64,000 bases of DNA from NCBI RefSeq assembly GCF_014905175.1, contig NC_057790.1, positions 14,906,469 to 14,970,468 on the forward strand, written 5' to 3'. Positions 1-12,033 of the stretch are shown here, one piece after another (positions within the stretch are counted from its first letter, which is position 1; the number at the start of each line of letters is the position of its first letter). The notes under the pieces were generated by a model. It worked only from the letters and a program-made list of their open reading frames with translations, was not told the origin of the DNA and did no database searches. Both the position numbers and the translations under genes were made by a program. The stretch is from Aphidius gifuensis. Lineage: Eukaryota; Arthropoda; Insecta; Hymenoptera; Braconidae.

Positions 1-57
1 AAGAGGCAACTTAAGACTCTCAAGGGTCACATTGAAAAAGTTATCGGTCATCATTGA
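1..57 (+). CDS. 3' end of an unidentified gene (partial)
   Basis: The first 57 bases read as one open frame of 18 basic residues ending KVIGHH and a TGA stop. The window cuts the gene, so only this tail is visible and I do not recognise the family. AT-rich non-coding sequence with A- and T-runs follows, as expected of a 3' UTR. Support is only the open frame and the codon-like composition beside the AT-rich flank; it could be chance. Confidence 0.4.
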   Translation, partial: KRQLKTLKGHIEKVIGHH

Positions 58-984
58 TGAATTTGTTATCATTTGCAGTCCGGTATACAGTTTTTTTTTT
101 TCTTGTGATGTTTGTTGTGTATTGGATGCAAGTTGAATAGCTTTAATATATTGGGAACAAATAAAAAAAAAAAAAACATGACATAAATTAAAGTATCTTG
201 TATGAAAATATTTAAATTTGTCAAAGCTACTTTTTGATAATAAATTTTCTTTTAATTGCTTTGCCATATTAATATTTTGTAATAAATTTTTTTTTTCATC
301 ATTTTATCAATACATCTATGTTGTTTATTTTTTTCAATACACAAAACACTATTTAATATAATAATAATAAAGTTGGCTGAATAATTTTTTCATTCTCTGT
401 GTGTATGTGTGTTAACAAAATGTGTTAAACAAAAATAAGGTTAGAATGTTCGGAGTTGTAAGAAATATGTAAATGTGACAACAGTCGAGACAATAACAAG
501 ACAACAAGTTCGTTGTTTACACTTGATACATTGAATTGTGACAGCCTGAAGAATCCCAACAATTGGGTATGTAGTTGTTATAAACTAATTTATTATTGTA
601 AATAATATTTGCATTTTTAAAAATAATTAATATTTCAATATGTTTATTTTTAAATTTGTAACCTGCATTCAAACATGACAGATATTTTTATTTATAAAAT
701 AATATAATCTAAGTAGTTCATTTCATTGGTAATTAATTAAACAATCAATTGAAAAAAAAATTACAACATCTTCATTATTATTTCTTTGTCATTGATGATA
801 AACCTTCGTTTTTTATTCAAATGAATATGATGGAGCTGACGTATTCTTTTTTCTAGAATCTAATTTAATAAATGATTAAAGTCTAAGCTAAATAAAAAAA
901 TGAAGTAATATAATAAAATTTATGGACATAAATAACAAGAAGATATTTCAATAGCATCAGGTTGCTGAGAAGACATCAGTCAAG
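58..984. promoter_or_regulatory. Intergenic region and putative 5' UTR of DNAJC21
   Basis: There is no coding sequence here. The base before position 568 closes a GC-richer stretch followed by a donor-like GTATGT. An acceptor-like run ending TTTCAATAG lies about 30 bases before the DNAJC21 start codon. This suggests a non-coding first exon spliced to an exon carrying the whole ORF, but that is inference from splice-like motifs only. Confidence 0.3.
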
Positions 985-2988
985 ATGAAGTGTCACTACG
1001 AAGTCCTAGGAGTTCAACGTGATGCAAGCAATGATGATCTAAAAAAAGCATATCGAAAATTGGCATTAAAATGGCATCCTGACAAAAATCTTGATAATCC
1101 ACAAGAAGCCAAGGAACACTTTCAAATTGTTCAACAAGCATGGGAAGTATTGAGTGATCCACATGAACGTACTTGGTACGATAATCATCGTGAGGCAATA
1201 CTTAAAGGGGGTATTGGTGATGATTACAAAGATGACTCCATTGATCTTTTCCAGTTCTTTTCAACAGGTTGTTTCAAAGGATATAATGATGATGAAAAAG
1301 GTTTTTATACTGTCTACAGAAATGTATTTGATACATTGGCTGCTGAAGATGCTGAATTTATTAAAGATGGAGACTCTGATGAAGAAATACCAAGTTTTGG
1401 TGATTCAAAAAGTTCATATGAAGATGTTGTTCATTGTTTTTATGCATACTGGCAAAGTTATTTAACAAAAAGATCATTTGCATGGCTAGATACATATGAT
1501 ATTAGAGATGCACCCAATAGAAAAGTCGCTAAACTTATTGAAAAAGAAAATAAAAAAATTCAAGACAAGGCAAAAAAAGAACGTAATGAACAAGTTAGAA
1601 ATTTAGTTGCATTTGTTAGAAAAAGAGACAAACGAGTTCAAGCACATGCTGAAAAATTAGCTGAAAAAGCCAAAGAAAATGCTAAAAAAGTTGAAGAACG
1701 TAAACGACAACAGTTACGTGATAGACAGAATGAACTTAAAAATCATCAAGTTTCAGAATGGTCAAAATTTACAAATATTGAAAATGAATTGAAACACATT
1801 GAGGCTAATCTTGCTGCGGAATTTGGTCATGAAATATCAGGTGATTCTGATGATAATGAAGATGATAATAGTGACGATTTAAATGCACTTTATTGTGTTG
1901 CTTGTAATAAAATTTTTAAAACTCAAAAAGCATTTACAAATCATGAAAATTCCAAAAAACACAAAGACAATATAGTACTAATGAAGGCAGAAATGATTGA
2001 AGATGATGAAGAATTTACATCATGTGATTCAAATGATATGACAGAAGCATCTGCTGTTAATTCATCAGGTGTTAAATTAGCGACTGGATCAGAAATGCCA
2101 GACTTTTTATTGCATCCAGAACAACAAAATGACATGGAAGATGATGATGTATCTGATAGTGAACTTATCTCAGATATTGATGATGATAATAATTCTATCA
2201 ATATAAAGCAAAAAACTAAAATTAATGAAAACTCAAAAAAAAGAAAAGAAAATAATACTGATGGATCTGAATTTATTTGGCCAGAAGCATCAGAAGATTC
2301 ATCAAGAGCTGGTAAAGATGATAAAGAATCTACAGATGAAGAAGAACGTGTGTCTGATCAAAAAGATGATGAAAATTTACAAGATGAAGAAGTGATATTA
2401 GTTAGAAATTCAAAGAAAAAAAAGAAAAAAGGAAAAGTTATCAACAAACCAGTAGAAAACTATTCAAATGATGACAGTGACCATGACACTGATGATAAAA
2501 ATTTTAGTCTTGATATTGGATTATCAAAAAAACAACGAAAAAAACGTAACAATCTTAAAATAATAACAGAAGCAAGAAAAAATGAGCAAAAAAATGAAAC
2601 TCCAACTGAATATTCTGCCAGCAATAATCAAGATGAAATTGATGAAAATACTTCTGATAAAATGTCAATTGATAAAAATGATACAGCATCATCAACACGT
2701 GTAACAAAAACAAAGGGTAAAAAAGCAAAAGAAATGAGAAAAAATAAAAAAAAAATCATTGAAAATGAAAATAAAAATCATACAGTTGAAAAAGTAAAAA
2801 AATCAGCATTAATAGACGATAATACAGATGTTGATCATTTTTGTGTAGTATGTAAATCAGAATTTCTTAGTAAAAATAAATTATTTGATCATTTAAAAAA
2901 AACTGGACACTCAGTGTATTTACCAGATACAGTTAAAAGTAAAAATAAAAAATCAAAGGCCAACACAAGTTCTGATAGTGATGATTAA
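985..2988 (+). CDS. DNAJC21: DnaJ homolog subfamily C member 21 (DNAJC21/JJJ1-like)
   Basis: The product is a 667-residue J-domain cochaperone in a single coding exon. Residues about 3-68 form the J domain with the HPD tripeptide at 31-33 (WHPDKN), which stimulates Hsp70 ATPase. A long Lys/Glu-rich coiled-coil-like segment follows (about 170-280). Two C2H2 fingers lie at about 304-326 (CVACNKIF...H...H) and about 620-643 (CVVCKSEF...H...H), separated by acidic and lysine-rich low-complexity sequence. J domain plus two C2H2 fingers is the DNAJC21/yeast Jjj1 architecture; that family acts in late cytoplasmic 60S ribosome maturation with Hsp70. The ATG at 985 opens directly into the J domain and is the only sensible start. 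The gene ends in a poly-T stretch after the TAA. Confidence 0.93.
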   Translation: MKCHYEVLGVQRDASNDDLKKAYRKLALKWHPDKNLDNPQEAKEHFQIVQQAWEVLSDPHERTWYDNHREAILKGGIGDDYKDDSIDLFQFFSTGCFKGYNDDEKGFYTVYRNVFDTLAAEDAEFIKDGDSDEEIPSFGDSKSSYEDVVHCFYAYWQSYLTKRSFAWLDTYDIRDAPNRKVAKLIEKENKKIQDKAKKERNEQVRNLVAFVRKRDKRVQAHAEKLAEKAKENAKKVEERKRQQLRDRQNELKNHQVSEWSKFTNIENELKHIEANLAAEFGHEISGDSDDNEDDNSDDLNALYCVACNKIFKTQKAFTNHENSKKHKDNIVLMKAEMIEDDEEFTSCDSNDMTEASAVNSSGVKLATGSEMPDFLLHPEQQNDMEDDDVSDSELISDIDDDNNSINIKQKTKINENSKKRKENNTDGSEFIWPEASEDSSRAGKDDKESTDEEERVSDQKDDENLQDEEVILVRNSKKKKKKGKVINKPVENYSNDDSDHDTDDKNFSLDIGLSKKQRKKRNNLKIITEARKNEQKNETPTEYSASNNQDEIDENTSDKMSIDKNDTASSTRVTKTKGKKAKEMRKNKKKIIENENKNHTVEKVKKSALIDDNTDVDHFCVVCKSEFLSKNKLFDHLKKTGHSVYLPDTVKSKNKKSKANTSSDSDD

Positions 2989-3190
2989 TTGTGTTTTTTT
3001 TTTTTTTTTTTTTATCATCATCAAAATTGTTTTATGAGAAATTAAATGATGATTAATAATAGTGTAATTAAATAAAATAAATAAAATATTAATTACTGCA
3101 ATTGAATGTATGTTATCTTGTTGATTTTTATTTGAATTTGTATCGATTAATTTTCAGAAAGACAGGGAGAAATTATCTGCAATATTGAAA

Positions 3191-3911
3191 ATGAATTCTG
3201 CTGTAAAACACAGGTAATTTTCACCACTGATACGACTAGTGATGAGCATACTAATGAAATAGATAAATAAATTTTAGGTCAGCAACATCTGTTGTCAAAA
3301 AGTTGATATATCCAGCAGCTGATCGTAATAAAGATCCAATATTAAAAGTTATCAAGCGTCTCATTCAACCAATGCCAAATCAGACATTTATTGAAATAGC
3401 ATCAGGCACTGGGCAACATATTGCTCACTTTGCTCCTCATTTTCCACAAGTGACATTTTATCCGAGTGAATATGATTCTGAGCTTCTTGAAAGTATATCT
3501 GCTCACTCTTTAGATCTTGGTAATGTTGAGAAGCCACTTCATGTTGATATTACAACTGACTTTGAGACTTGGGGTGATGGAATATTCAAAGGTTGTAGCA
3601 TTGATTACATATACAGTGCAAACATGATACATATTTCACCATTTAAATGCACTCTTGGGCTCTTTAAAAATGCTGGAAAATTATTAAAACCAAATGGAAT
3701 GTTAATAACATATGGTCCTTATGCTAGTGATGGTAAAATTACACCAAAAAGTAATGAAATGTTTAACAAATCTCTTAAGTCACAAAATCCTGAATGGGGA
3801 ATACGTGATGTTCGTGATTTAGAAAATATTGCTCGTGAAAATAATATTGAACTTATTGAAGTTATTGATATGCCTGCAAATAACAAAACTTTAGCATGGA
3901 AAAAAAATTAA
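3191..3911 (+). CDS. METTL26: Methyltransferase-like protein 26 (DUF938 family)
   Basis: Two exons, 3191-3213 and 3278-3911, join across a 64-bp GT-AG intron in a closed frame of 218 residues. The tiny first exon supplies the ATG and seven complete codons; the frame visible at 3303 begins at a TTG and is not a real start. The SAM-binding loop is EIASGTG (about residues 47-53), followed by QHIAHFAP. Downstream come a GDGIF segment, a YSANMIHISP motif and a GMLITYGPY strand, the pattern of the DUF938/C16orf13 family. The catalytic substrate of this family is not established. The gene lies 200 bp downstream of DNAJC21 in the same direction. Confidence 0.88.
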
Positions 3912-4208
3912 AATAATCTAATATTTATTCTTAAAACAAACACAATTAATTATTCAAATTACGGTTTAACAATTTTTTTCTTTTTTTTGTTTAATTTTTT
4001 GAAATGCTAACTTTGAATATAAAATTCTTACAAGCGTAATAAATTGTTGTTTCATTTCATTGACATTTATTGATACATTTTATATTTTTTTATCAGCAAC
4101 ATTAACTCTATATAGCTTAGAAAAAAAAGAATAATGTATAGATAGTTTTAAAGTTTTATATACACTTTTTAAATTTAATTTTAGTCTTGTGATACATTGT
4201 TTTGTCCT

Positions 4209-7036
4209 TTATTGAATCACCAGTATTGTCATGAGTGCTAATAGACAAATAACTGGATTACAAACAACAAGAGCATTTGCAAAGTTTCCATACCAATGTG
4301 CAAATAAAGCTGTAAGCAGAAAAAAAAAAAAGAAAACATAATAATCAAAAAATTGTAGTTGAAATAATTTGAAATAACTTGCCTGTGTCATCTTGACTGG
4401 TGATCCAACCAATAACTGGTTCCATTTGATTTTGTCGTTGCAGCCATTGATAGAGTGGTTCAAAATATCTTAAAATTGCTCCAGCATCAATACGATTAGT
4501 ACGTCCTCTTGTCATTTCTCGAACAATATCCTGCCAAGGTCTAGAAGAGCCCTGTGATAAAACATCAGTTAATAATCTACCAGCTTCTCGAGAACGATAA
4601 ATATCGCATAAATGAAGATTTCCTTGATGTCCAGAAATATCACAAAGAGATTCGTACAATTGAAACTGCATTATAATTCCAACAAAATATTTGACATACG
4701 GTATATCAGCTGGAATATGATATTTTGATGCAGGATCAAAGTCTCGTTCAATTCTTGGAATTGGAGGAACGATACCTTGATACTGGAGTCTCAATTCCCA
4801 CCATCTTGTTGTCATATCAGAAACTCCATCACTAAAAACTCTCCATCTCCATTGATCGACAATATAAGCAAAAGGTAAATACGCTACTTTTCTTAATGCC
4901 ATCAGCATTAAAAAATTTATATTGCTTTCGTAGTCCTCGGTAGAGTTGTTGTACAAACCAATTCTTTGTAAATGTCTTGGATTCATAACTGACAACTCGA
5001 TGGCATCACTTACTGCCTCGTGAAATCCAGGAAGTGCCTCATTTCTAAATAACAAAGGCTGATCTTTATACTGAAGATAATATTGCACATGTGCCATTTC
5101 ATGATGAGTTGATAAAAGATCCTCCATTGTAACTTTTGTACATTGTTTTATTCGATAATCAATTTTATTACAAAAATCCCATGCACTTGATGTACATTTT
5201 GCTTGACGATCAATTGGTTTTTCAAACATTGATGATCTCCAAAATTCTGGTGGCATTGGCTATAATTTAAAATACATTATCATAATGAAATTAATATTAA
5301 TAAGTAATTATTACACACCTTCATTCCAAGTGAAGTAAAAAATTCCTCAGCCATTTGAAACATTCTCAATGGTGTAAAACCTTGAATTATCATATCCAAG
5401 GTGATATCTAACCGTTTTGCAGCTGGAAAAGGTTCAACCAAATTGTATATACCTTCCCAATTTTGACTCCATAAATTTCCTAATAAATGAGCAGGCATTG
5501 GACCATCTGGGCGTACTTTATCACCGTATCTTTCAATCATTTTTGTTCGGACATAAGTAAATAAATGTTTATAGAGTGGTGTTATTGCTGATATAACTTC
5601 AGCAATATTTTGTTGAAAATAAGCATCTTCATATGCCTCACGCATTTGATCACCAGCATCAGAAAAACCATTTAATCTTGCAGCTTGATTAGCCAATTGA
5701 ACGTAACGAATATATTTATTTTTTAATGGAGGCCCAATAGCTTCCTGCCAGGCTCGCCAATAATGCAACAATTCATCATAATCACGTGATTGTGCCATGA
5801 TTTTACTCACATCTAATTAAATAACAATACATATTTATTTTATTTACAAAAATTTGCAAATTTATACTTACCATGGTCCATATCTAAATCACAAATTATT
5901 CCCATTTTTTTATATGGACAGAGTCTTGTTCGCGTGTATAATTCTTTCATCTCAACGATAACATGATGAATCTAAAAATTAAATAATCATATTTAGTAAG
6001 TTCATTGAGTGAAATGATAATAAATATTTTTATTTCAATATTAAACTATATACTTCATTGAATTTATCTTCTGTCAATGCATTTCTTCCCTTAACAGCAA
6101 TCATTTTTAATTGTCTTCTTGCCAATGGATCAGGTAGTCTTGACCATGCAAAACTTACTGCTTTTTTCCACGATGATCTTTCAAATTTTATCTTTGAAGT
6201 TTGTTCATCTAGCTAATAGAAAATACTTTGTAAAAATACTAAATAATAATTGCTTTGAAGAAAAAAAAAACCAAATAATTTATTTATGAATAAATATTAT
6301 TAAACCTATTGACAAAAAACCGCTGGAACCTTTTACCTCTGTGATTAACGACATATTTTCAGTTTTTTTTAAATTATTACGTGTCTGTGTCGCGATAAAT
6401 TTATAGAAAAAATAAATAAAAAGCAAAAATGAGAACCATGTAATTAGTATTATTAAATTGAAGGATAACAAGGAACATCCACACAAAGCACAACCATCGA
6501 TCTCGTATTATAAAATATATAATTATAAAATATTAGATATAAAATATTCAAACCATTTTTCTGCGATTTGCATCTGTTATATTTGTTGCAAAATTCCATT
6601 GTGCTGTCATGGTTTTAGTACATATTGAAGATGCCTCACGATCATATTCTCGAAGAAATTGTAATGCCTCACCCAAGTTTATACTGAGCCCCTTAAATAA
6701 ATAAAAATAAATAAAAATAAAACATTTGTTAAAATACAATTGGATTTCAATGATAGATGGTCAAGTATAAATTATGATAATTATATTGTTTACAATGAAC
6801 AAAGACTCTATCAAAATGTATATCATCTCCAAAGCACCGTTAATCCTTTTCTTTTTTTATTAGAAAATAACAATTGAAAAATTTTTAAAAATATGATAAT
6901 CTTGATGAAGATTAAGTAAAGATAATAAATAAAATATTATTTTTCTTACCTCCAAATATTTTCCATTGCTATTTTGAACAACAAACAAAACTCCAATTAC
7001 ACCACCAATTATCCCAATTAATTTTGATTTTTTCAT
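4209..7036 (-). CDS. Angiotensin-converting enzyme-like M2 peptidase, membrane-anchored
   Basis: Seven exons (6950-7036, 6554-6691, 6054-6212, 5872-5971, 5319-5812, 4383-5259, 4209-4309) join in phase to 651 residues. Residues 1-25 are a hydrophobic signal segment. The zinc site is HEMAH (379-383) with the third ligand Glu at 407 in GFHEAVSD, the same 28-residue spacing as ACE; the usual Gly of HEMGH is Ala here. The C-terminus ends in a hydrophobic stretch (VICLLALMTILVIQ) that could anchor the protein. The last intron has a GC-AG border (CAG|GCAAGT); using the nearby GT instead would destroy the hydrophobic tail. A dipeptidyl carboxypeptidase outside the plasma membrane is expected. Membrane-anchored insect ACE homologues of the Ance-3 type are the likely relatives, but orthology is not proved. 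Confidence 0.88.
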
Positions 7037-8649
7037 GTTGTTTTTTTGTAATAAAAGTTCAAAAATAAATAAAATAATACTACTGTTTAGTCTATTTTAC
7101 TGTTGTGTACTTTCATATTTTCTTTGTTATGGTCAATGTATTTATTTTACGCAAATTCATTCACTCTCTGATCCGTTAACTTGGACAGCATGTGTTACAC
7201 CTGGAATAATAATTGGTTCACTTTGATTATGTATTACACCGGTTTAAGTTGCTATGAAAAAAAAAGCATACTGCTTTGTTGAGTCACCCAGAGACTCGAT
7301 CGATGTACTGAATTCACCTAGGTCCGTAAATTGTTTGCAGGTAACATAAGGGTGATAAGCTCTGTGATACCGGCGCCAAATACATTGTCTTTCTTGCAAA
7401 CTACCCATACAATTTTACCAAGTACCTGAGTATTCGGGTCTATTAAATTTAGACTTATTTATTGATTTATTTATTTAAAAATTATTAAATTTTATCATCA
7501 AGTTATTACAAATTTAATTTATTTTAAATTCGTAATTTTGTTTTTCAATCATTTTTTTATAATTCTATTAAATATTTAAATGCTCCAAAATTATCTAGAC
7601 TATATTATTTGTATTTCGAAGGTCATTTTTTAAGTGACATTTATTGAATAAATTTTTATTCTTATTAAAATTAGATTAATAAATTGACGATTACAATTTT
7701 TGTATTATTTTTAAATAATTACCTTGTGTTTATAGCTGCAATGAATATTACTGATACTTGACACTGTTGATATATCGATTGCTTGGTTAAAACTGAACAA
7801 TATGATGAGACAACAATGAGAATATCCAGAAGAAGAATATGCTGCATACAGTAGGCATCTAGAGGAAGGGACAGGCATCAACAGAGCATGAAGCGTGACC
7901 TCAACGTGGCACGAGCCAAAATCTTCAACAAAATATCACTTTAACAACACTACATATTCATGATTCAAGTTATTTTTTAGACTTTTTTTTTTTATATCTT
8001 TAAATCAAAATATAAAATAAAATAATTTTGACCTCGAACCTGACAGACCTTAGACATAAATTAATTTTTAAATATATATAAAGTCATTCTCATTTCCATT
8101 GTTTTTTTTTTTTTTTTAAAACTATTTTTTATTGTTATTTTTGTTTTTTTATTTTGGTGCTTGAATTTGTGAGCATTGACCTCGATTTCAGCATGTATCT
8201 AGATTGTATACTAATTATGATGAATTTTTTTATTTTCAAGATTTTGATAATATGGCTTAATTAACAAAGAAAAAAGAAAAAATATTGTCCTTTCGTGATT
8301 ACTTAAGGTTGATGGAAGTTTAATAATTATTATGATGAATATCATCATCATTTTCATGATGCTTCCGTTGCGTTTTTTCTCAAAGGACAACCGGTAACTT
8401 CAATTATCTTGTAGCGCAATTTGTGACGGTAATTGCTTCTTGAAGTAATTGCATCCACTCCTTGGTTTTTCTTTTTTATGTTTTATTTATTTTTTAAAGA
8501 GATATTTTTTGACAATTTTACATTCAATTGAGAAATATTTGTGATTCACGTAGACCTTCGAAAAATCTACAACAATAAAAAAATAACAAACCAAATGTAT
8601 ACGTATTTTTTAAGATTTTTTGATATTATTTGAAAATTAAATTATAATT
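7037..8649. other. Intergenic region between the ACE-like gene and CCDC113
   Basis: This is 1.6 kb without a convincing reading frame. Positions about 7260-7440 and 7780-7960 are less AT-rich than the rest and may hold 5' UTR or promoter sequence of the ACE-like gene on the - strand. The remainder is A/T homopolymer-rich sequence, including poly-T runs near 7986 and 8100. I see no transposon termini. Confidence 0.4.
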
Positions 8650-10226
8650 TTACTGAGAATGATTTGATGTTTTTGTGTCAAGTTCATTTTTATATAACTG
8701 TCGTTTATTTTTTATGTTGGACACTGCAGTTTTTTGAATTTTTTGATGTCTTTCTAGTCTATCATAAGTTTTTTTCATTTCTCGAAGTTCAGTTTGTACT
8801 TGAATAAATTCCATGACATCTGGCAGCTAAAATTATTGTATAAATAAAATAATTATAAGTAAAATTATCAAAAAATTTATATAATTAATTTGATAAATTA
8901 TTACGTGATATTTATCTGTTAATTTTTTAATATTTTCAATTTGTTTTTGAATATCTTCGATTTCCGTTTGTAGACACTCCTCTTGAATTTTTAATTTTTC
9001 CATTTGGTATTGTTTATTACTTATTTCTTCTTTCATGTTATTTAATTTTATTGTTTGTTCAGCTAGTTTATTTTTGTGTGATATTAACTTTAAATTATAA
9101 TGTCCAGTTACCATTTTTAATTCTTCAAGTTGTTTATTTTTATTTTCGATTTTATCAAGTATTTCTTGATTTTCAATAGCTACAGCTTGAAAATCAATTG
9201 GATGAAGTGATTCGCCAAGTTGTTGTTTTTGTTTTAATTGTTCTGTTACATGTTTAATTTGCCCTTTTGTTGTAAAATTTTTGAGTCTTAATTTTTCAAG
9301 TTCACGATCAGCTTTTTTTGTTAAATCATTCATAAATCTAATGAATTTTTTAGCAGATATTTTACCAGTTAATGGATCAACACCTTTTTTAACAATATTT
9401 TCTTCAAGATGATTTTTCGTTTCATGAATATCCTGTATTCTTGTTTGTATTTCTTCCATTTGCGCTTGTATACTTTCTTTTTTTTTCATTGTTTCTTTCT
9501 CTAATGCTAACATATTTTTTTTCGTTTCTTCAGTTTCCTCAGTAGCCATTTCTGCACGACGTGTCAATGTTATCCTATGTGCAGTGTTTTATTATTAAGT
9601 AATATAAATTAATAAAAAATAAAAAGACTCACCGTAGACGTTTTACATGTGGTATCAACTTGGAAGAAAATTGACCACTTCCTGATAATGTGTTAAGTGT
9701 CTGAGAACTTGTTAATTTACTTGGTGATCTCGGTATTGGTTCATATATTGAGTAAATACCTGAAGTACTTTCAACTAAATTTTGATCAGATGATTCTGGT
9801 ATAAGTTGTGAGGCAACTCTTTGAATTCTTTTTGCAGTATCAAGTACATGTGTCATTGCTTTATAATTGATTAATAAAAATGTTGTCTAAATTAATCTTT
9901 TATCAATTTAATTATTATTTAAATACATACCAATAAGTGATTGAGGATCATGCCTCGACAAATAATGCTCGAACATATCATTTTCCATTTCTAAAATTTT
10001 ATTTGTACGAATTGATGAATCTAGACATTCTGTCAGTTCTTCAATAGTCATATCTAAATTATTATTTTTCATATCAATATTATTTCTTGTCTAATGAAAA
10101 TTACATAAATTAAATTTTTATTCAAAAATATTTTTAATACACACCATCATAGCGTGGCTCTTCCTCAAATCCATATGTTGTTCGTGAAGCAAGACTGGAC
10201 CCAATGCTCTTTTTTATTGACGACAT
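8650..10226 (-). CDS. CCDC113: Coiled-coil domain-containing protein 113 (CFAP263)
   Basis: Five exons (10143-10226, 9931-10090, 9633-9858, 8905-9574, 8650-8826) give 438 residues. Nearly the whole second half is coiled coil. The stretch with RLKN, QLGESLHPIDF, IENQEILDKIENKN and the C-terminal LPDVMEF matches the DUF4201 coiled-coil domain shared by CCDC113 and CCDC96, with the order of motifs typical of CCDC113. In other animals and ciliates this protein is part of a linker between radial spoke 3 and the nexin-dynein complex, so in an insect it is expected in sperm and chordotonal cilia. The first donor is weak (GGT|GTGTAT), chosen because it is the option that keeps exon 2 in frame; the N-terminal 28 residues are therefore less sure. 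Confidence 0.82.
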
Positions 10227-10615
10227 TATTTATTAGTCATTAGAAACTTATTATCATTGAAATTTATCCAAACAAATAAAGATACCTATACATAATTATA
10301 AAAGTTAAAAAAAATAAAAAATATATAAACATAAAATTGTGACTACGACACACGTGTCTTGTTAACATTAAAAAATGACAGTAGAATATCGATTAGTTAT
10401 TTAATCGATAGCTTCAGGTAGATACACATCATTATGTTTAAAATAAAAAAATAACCAATGATTTTATTCATCATTTTATTCAAATAATTATTGACTCTAT
10501 AAGTAAAAGATAAATATTTTTTTTTAACATTGATTTTTAACAAACACAGTGATTAATAGTATTATTATAAAAATCATCTATTGTTTGTGATTGAATTAAT
10601 GCATGATTAAATTAT

Positions 10616-11463
10616 TTATGCATCCAAGACTGCTGGTGATAGCAATCCTTGATCAGTAACTTCTTCTTCATCGATGTAGAGTGTATATTTAATTCCTTCT
10701 ATTTTTGATTCCGAGTTGCAACATCTTATTACAGCTGGTTGATTATCAACGACAAATAATATTTCAGCTCCACCATCGATGAATTCATTCTACATAAATG
10801 AAATTTTATTAATTGCTGTTTATTTATTCAACAAGATTTTATCAATCATATCTGATTAAATATTTGATACTCACTTGAACTTCAATTTGTTCACCGTTAA
10901 TCCAAACTTCTTGAGTTGTTTTATCTGTTAAATAAAAAAATTAATTCTTAATTATTTGTGTGGATAAATTAATTTAAATATATTAAATAGAAAACTGACC
11001 TAAAACAATTCTATATTTGTTTTCTTCAATAACCGTTACCCATGATTCCAATATTTTAGATTGTGATTGAATAAAATTTTGAAAACTTTTTCCATTGACA
11101 AAGAGTGTGTAAGAATACTTGAAGCCTATCATAATACCAAAAGTTATATCTATATTATCTCAATGAATAATCAATATTTGATTTAAATTTATATTATTTA
11201 TTAATATAGATTTGATAAATATAAAAAATTAAATTATTATTTTAAATTATACTACCTGGTATTGGATCGACACGTATAATAAATTTAGTATCATCAAGCA
11301 TTACTATTTCATCACCAACAAGTCGAAACATCCATTCTCTGTGTACAATTATTTTTCCATCAATTTTGACAACTCGACGTCCAGTTGCTGTGCCATGATC
11401 AAATTCAATCACATGATTACCGTCACTCAAAGGTACAATCCACTTTGCAGTTGGTTCACCCAT
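10616..11463 (-). CDS. FAIM: Fas apoptotic inhibitory molecule 1 (FAIM)
   Basis: Four exons (11256-11463, 11000-11125, 10875-10924, 10616-10789) join to 185 residues, close to the 179 of the human protein. The first exon has the signature of FAIM: WIVPLSDGNHVIEF, HGTATGRRVVK, REWMFRLVG. Later exons carry the repeated beta-strand pairs (KYSYTLFVNGKSF, KYRIVL, EVWINGEQIE, and a final EIEG-like GIKYTLYID turn). FAIM is a cytosolic all-beta protein that protects cells from apoptosis and protein aggregation. The start is the ATG at 11463; an upstream TTG-led extension to 11484 lies on the far side of an acceptor-like AAG and is probably 5' UTR. FAH lies 570 bp upstream on the same strand. Confidence 0.9.
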
Positions 11464-12033
11464 TGATGTTTCCAGCTCTTGCAAGCTTCTTTAAATAAAT
11501 AAAAATAAATTGAGTTATTAAAATACTGATGCATTGAATAATAATTACTAGCAAATAATTTTATGATTATTATTCTTATTATCCACAATAAATATATGAA
11601 GATTAATCAAGTTTACAGACAATACAATGTCAAGATTATTAGCGGTCAACACGTGGACTCTATAGAAATAAGCTAAGCTACTATTTTATTTTTCTATATA
11701 CCTACCGTAGTAGAAAACCTGCCATTATAACATAGACTTACTCGTTGGTGCCTCGTGTTGTACACCTGTTATTGATCGACAAGAACCTGAGCAAGGCCGG
11801 CTAATCAATATCACTCACCACACATTTTATTTCTTTACACAATGTTTTAATATAAATATCAAGTGATACATCAAAAGTCATTACAGTTATCGATTTTTTT
11901 TTTATTTATTTATTTTTCAAGAGGTAGCAAATGGTAAACAATATTTATATTTTATTCAGTGTGAGCAGGAATAAGTTTTTCCAAAGCCAACTGTATAACC
12001 GTCACCAACCAATTGTTAAATGATATTTATATT
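11464..12033. other. FAIM-FAH spacer with a degenerate FAH exon copy
   Basis: The stretch from 11470 to about 11935 holds no gene; positions about 11640-11810 are GC-richer and could be a FAIM promoter or leader exon. From about 11938 to 12010 it contains a second, broken copy of the FAH terminal exon, annotated separately. Confidence 0.4.
11938..12010 (-). pseudogene. Degenerate duplicate of the FAH last exon (copy B)
   Basis: On the - strand this reads GDGYTVGFG, then loses frame: relative to the intact exon at 12034-12110 about 11 bases (the part encoding TCSG) are missing. After the gap it matches again through the stop region and the AATAAAATATAAATAT tail. The offset between the copies is about 97 bp, so this is a local tandem duplication of the exon with its polyadenylation signal. 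Confidence 0.75.

Noticed and set aside
3303..3911. 202-residue frame starting at 3303 as the complete METTL26-like gene
   Set aside because: The start is a TTG. A 23-bp exon with an ATG and proper splice sites at 3191-3213 gives the real N-terminus.
6280..6486. Additional ACE exon between 6212 and 6554
   Set aside because: The flanking exons join directly in phase and in line with the family; the frame here has no similarity to M2 peptidases.
9629..9856. Separate small gene upstream of the coiled-coil exon
   Set aside because: It is exon 3 of CCDC113; acceptor, donor and phases fit both neighbours.
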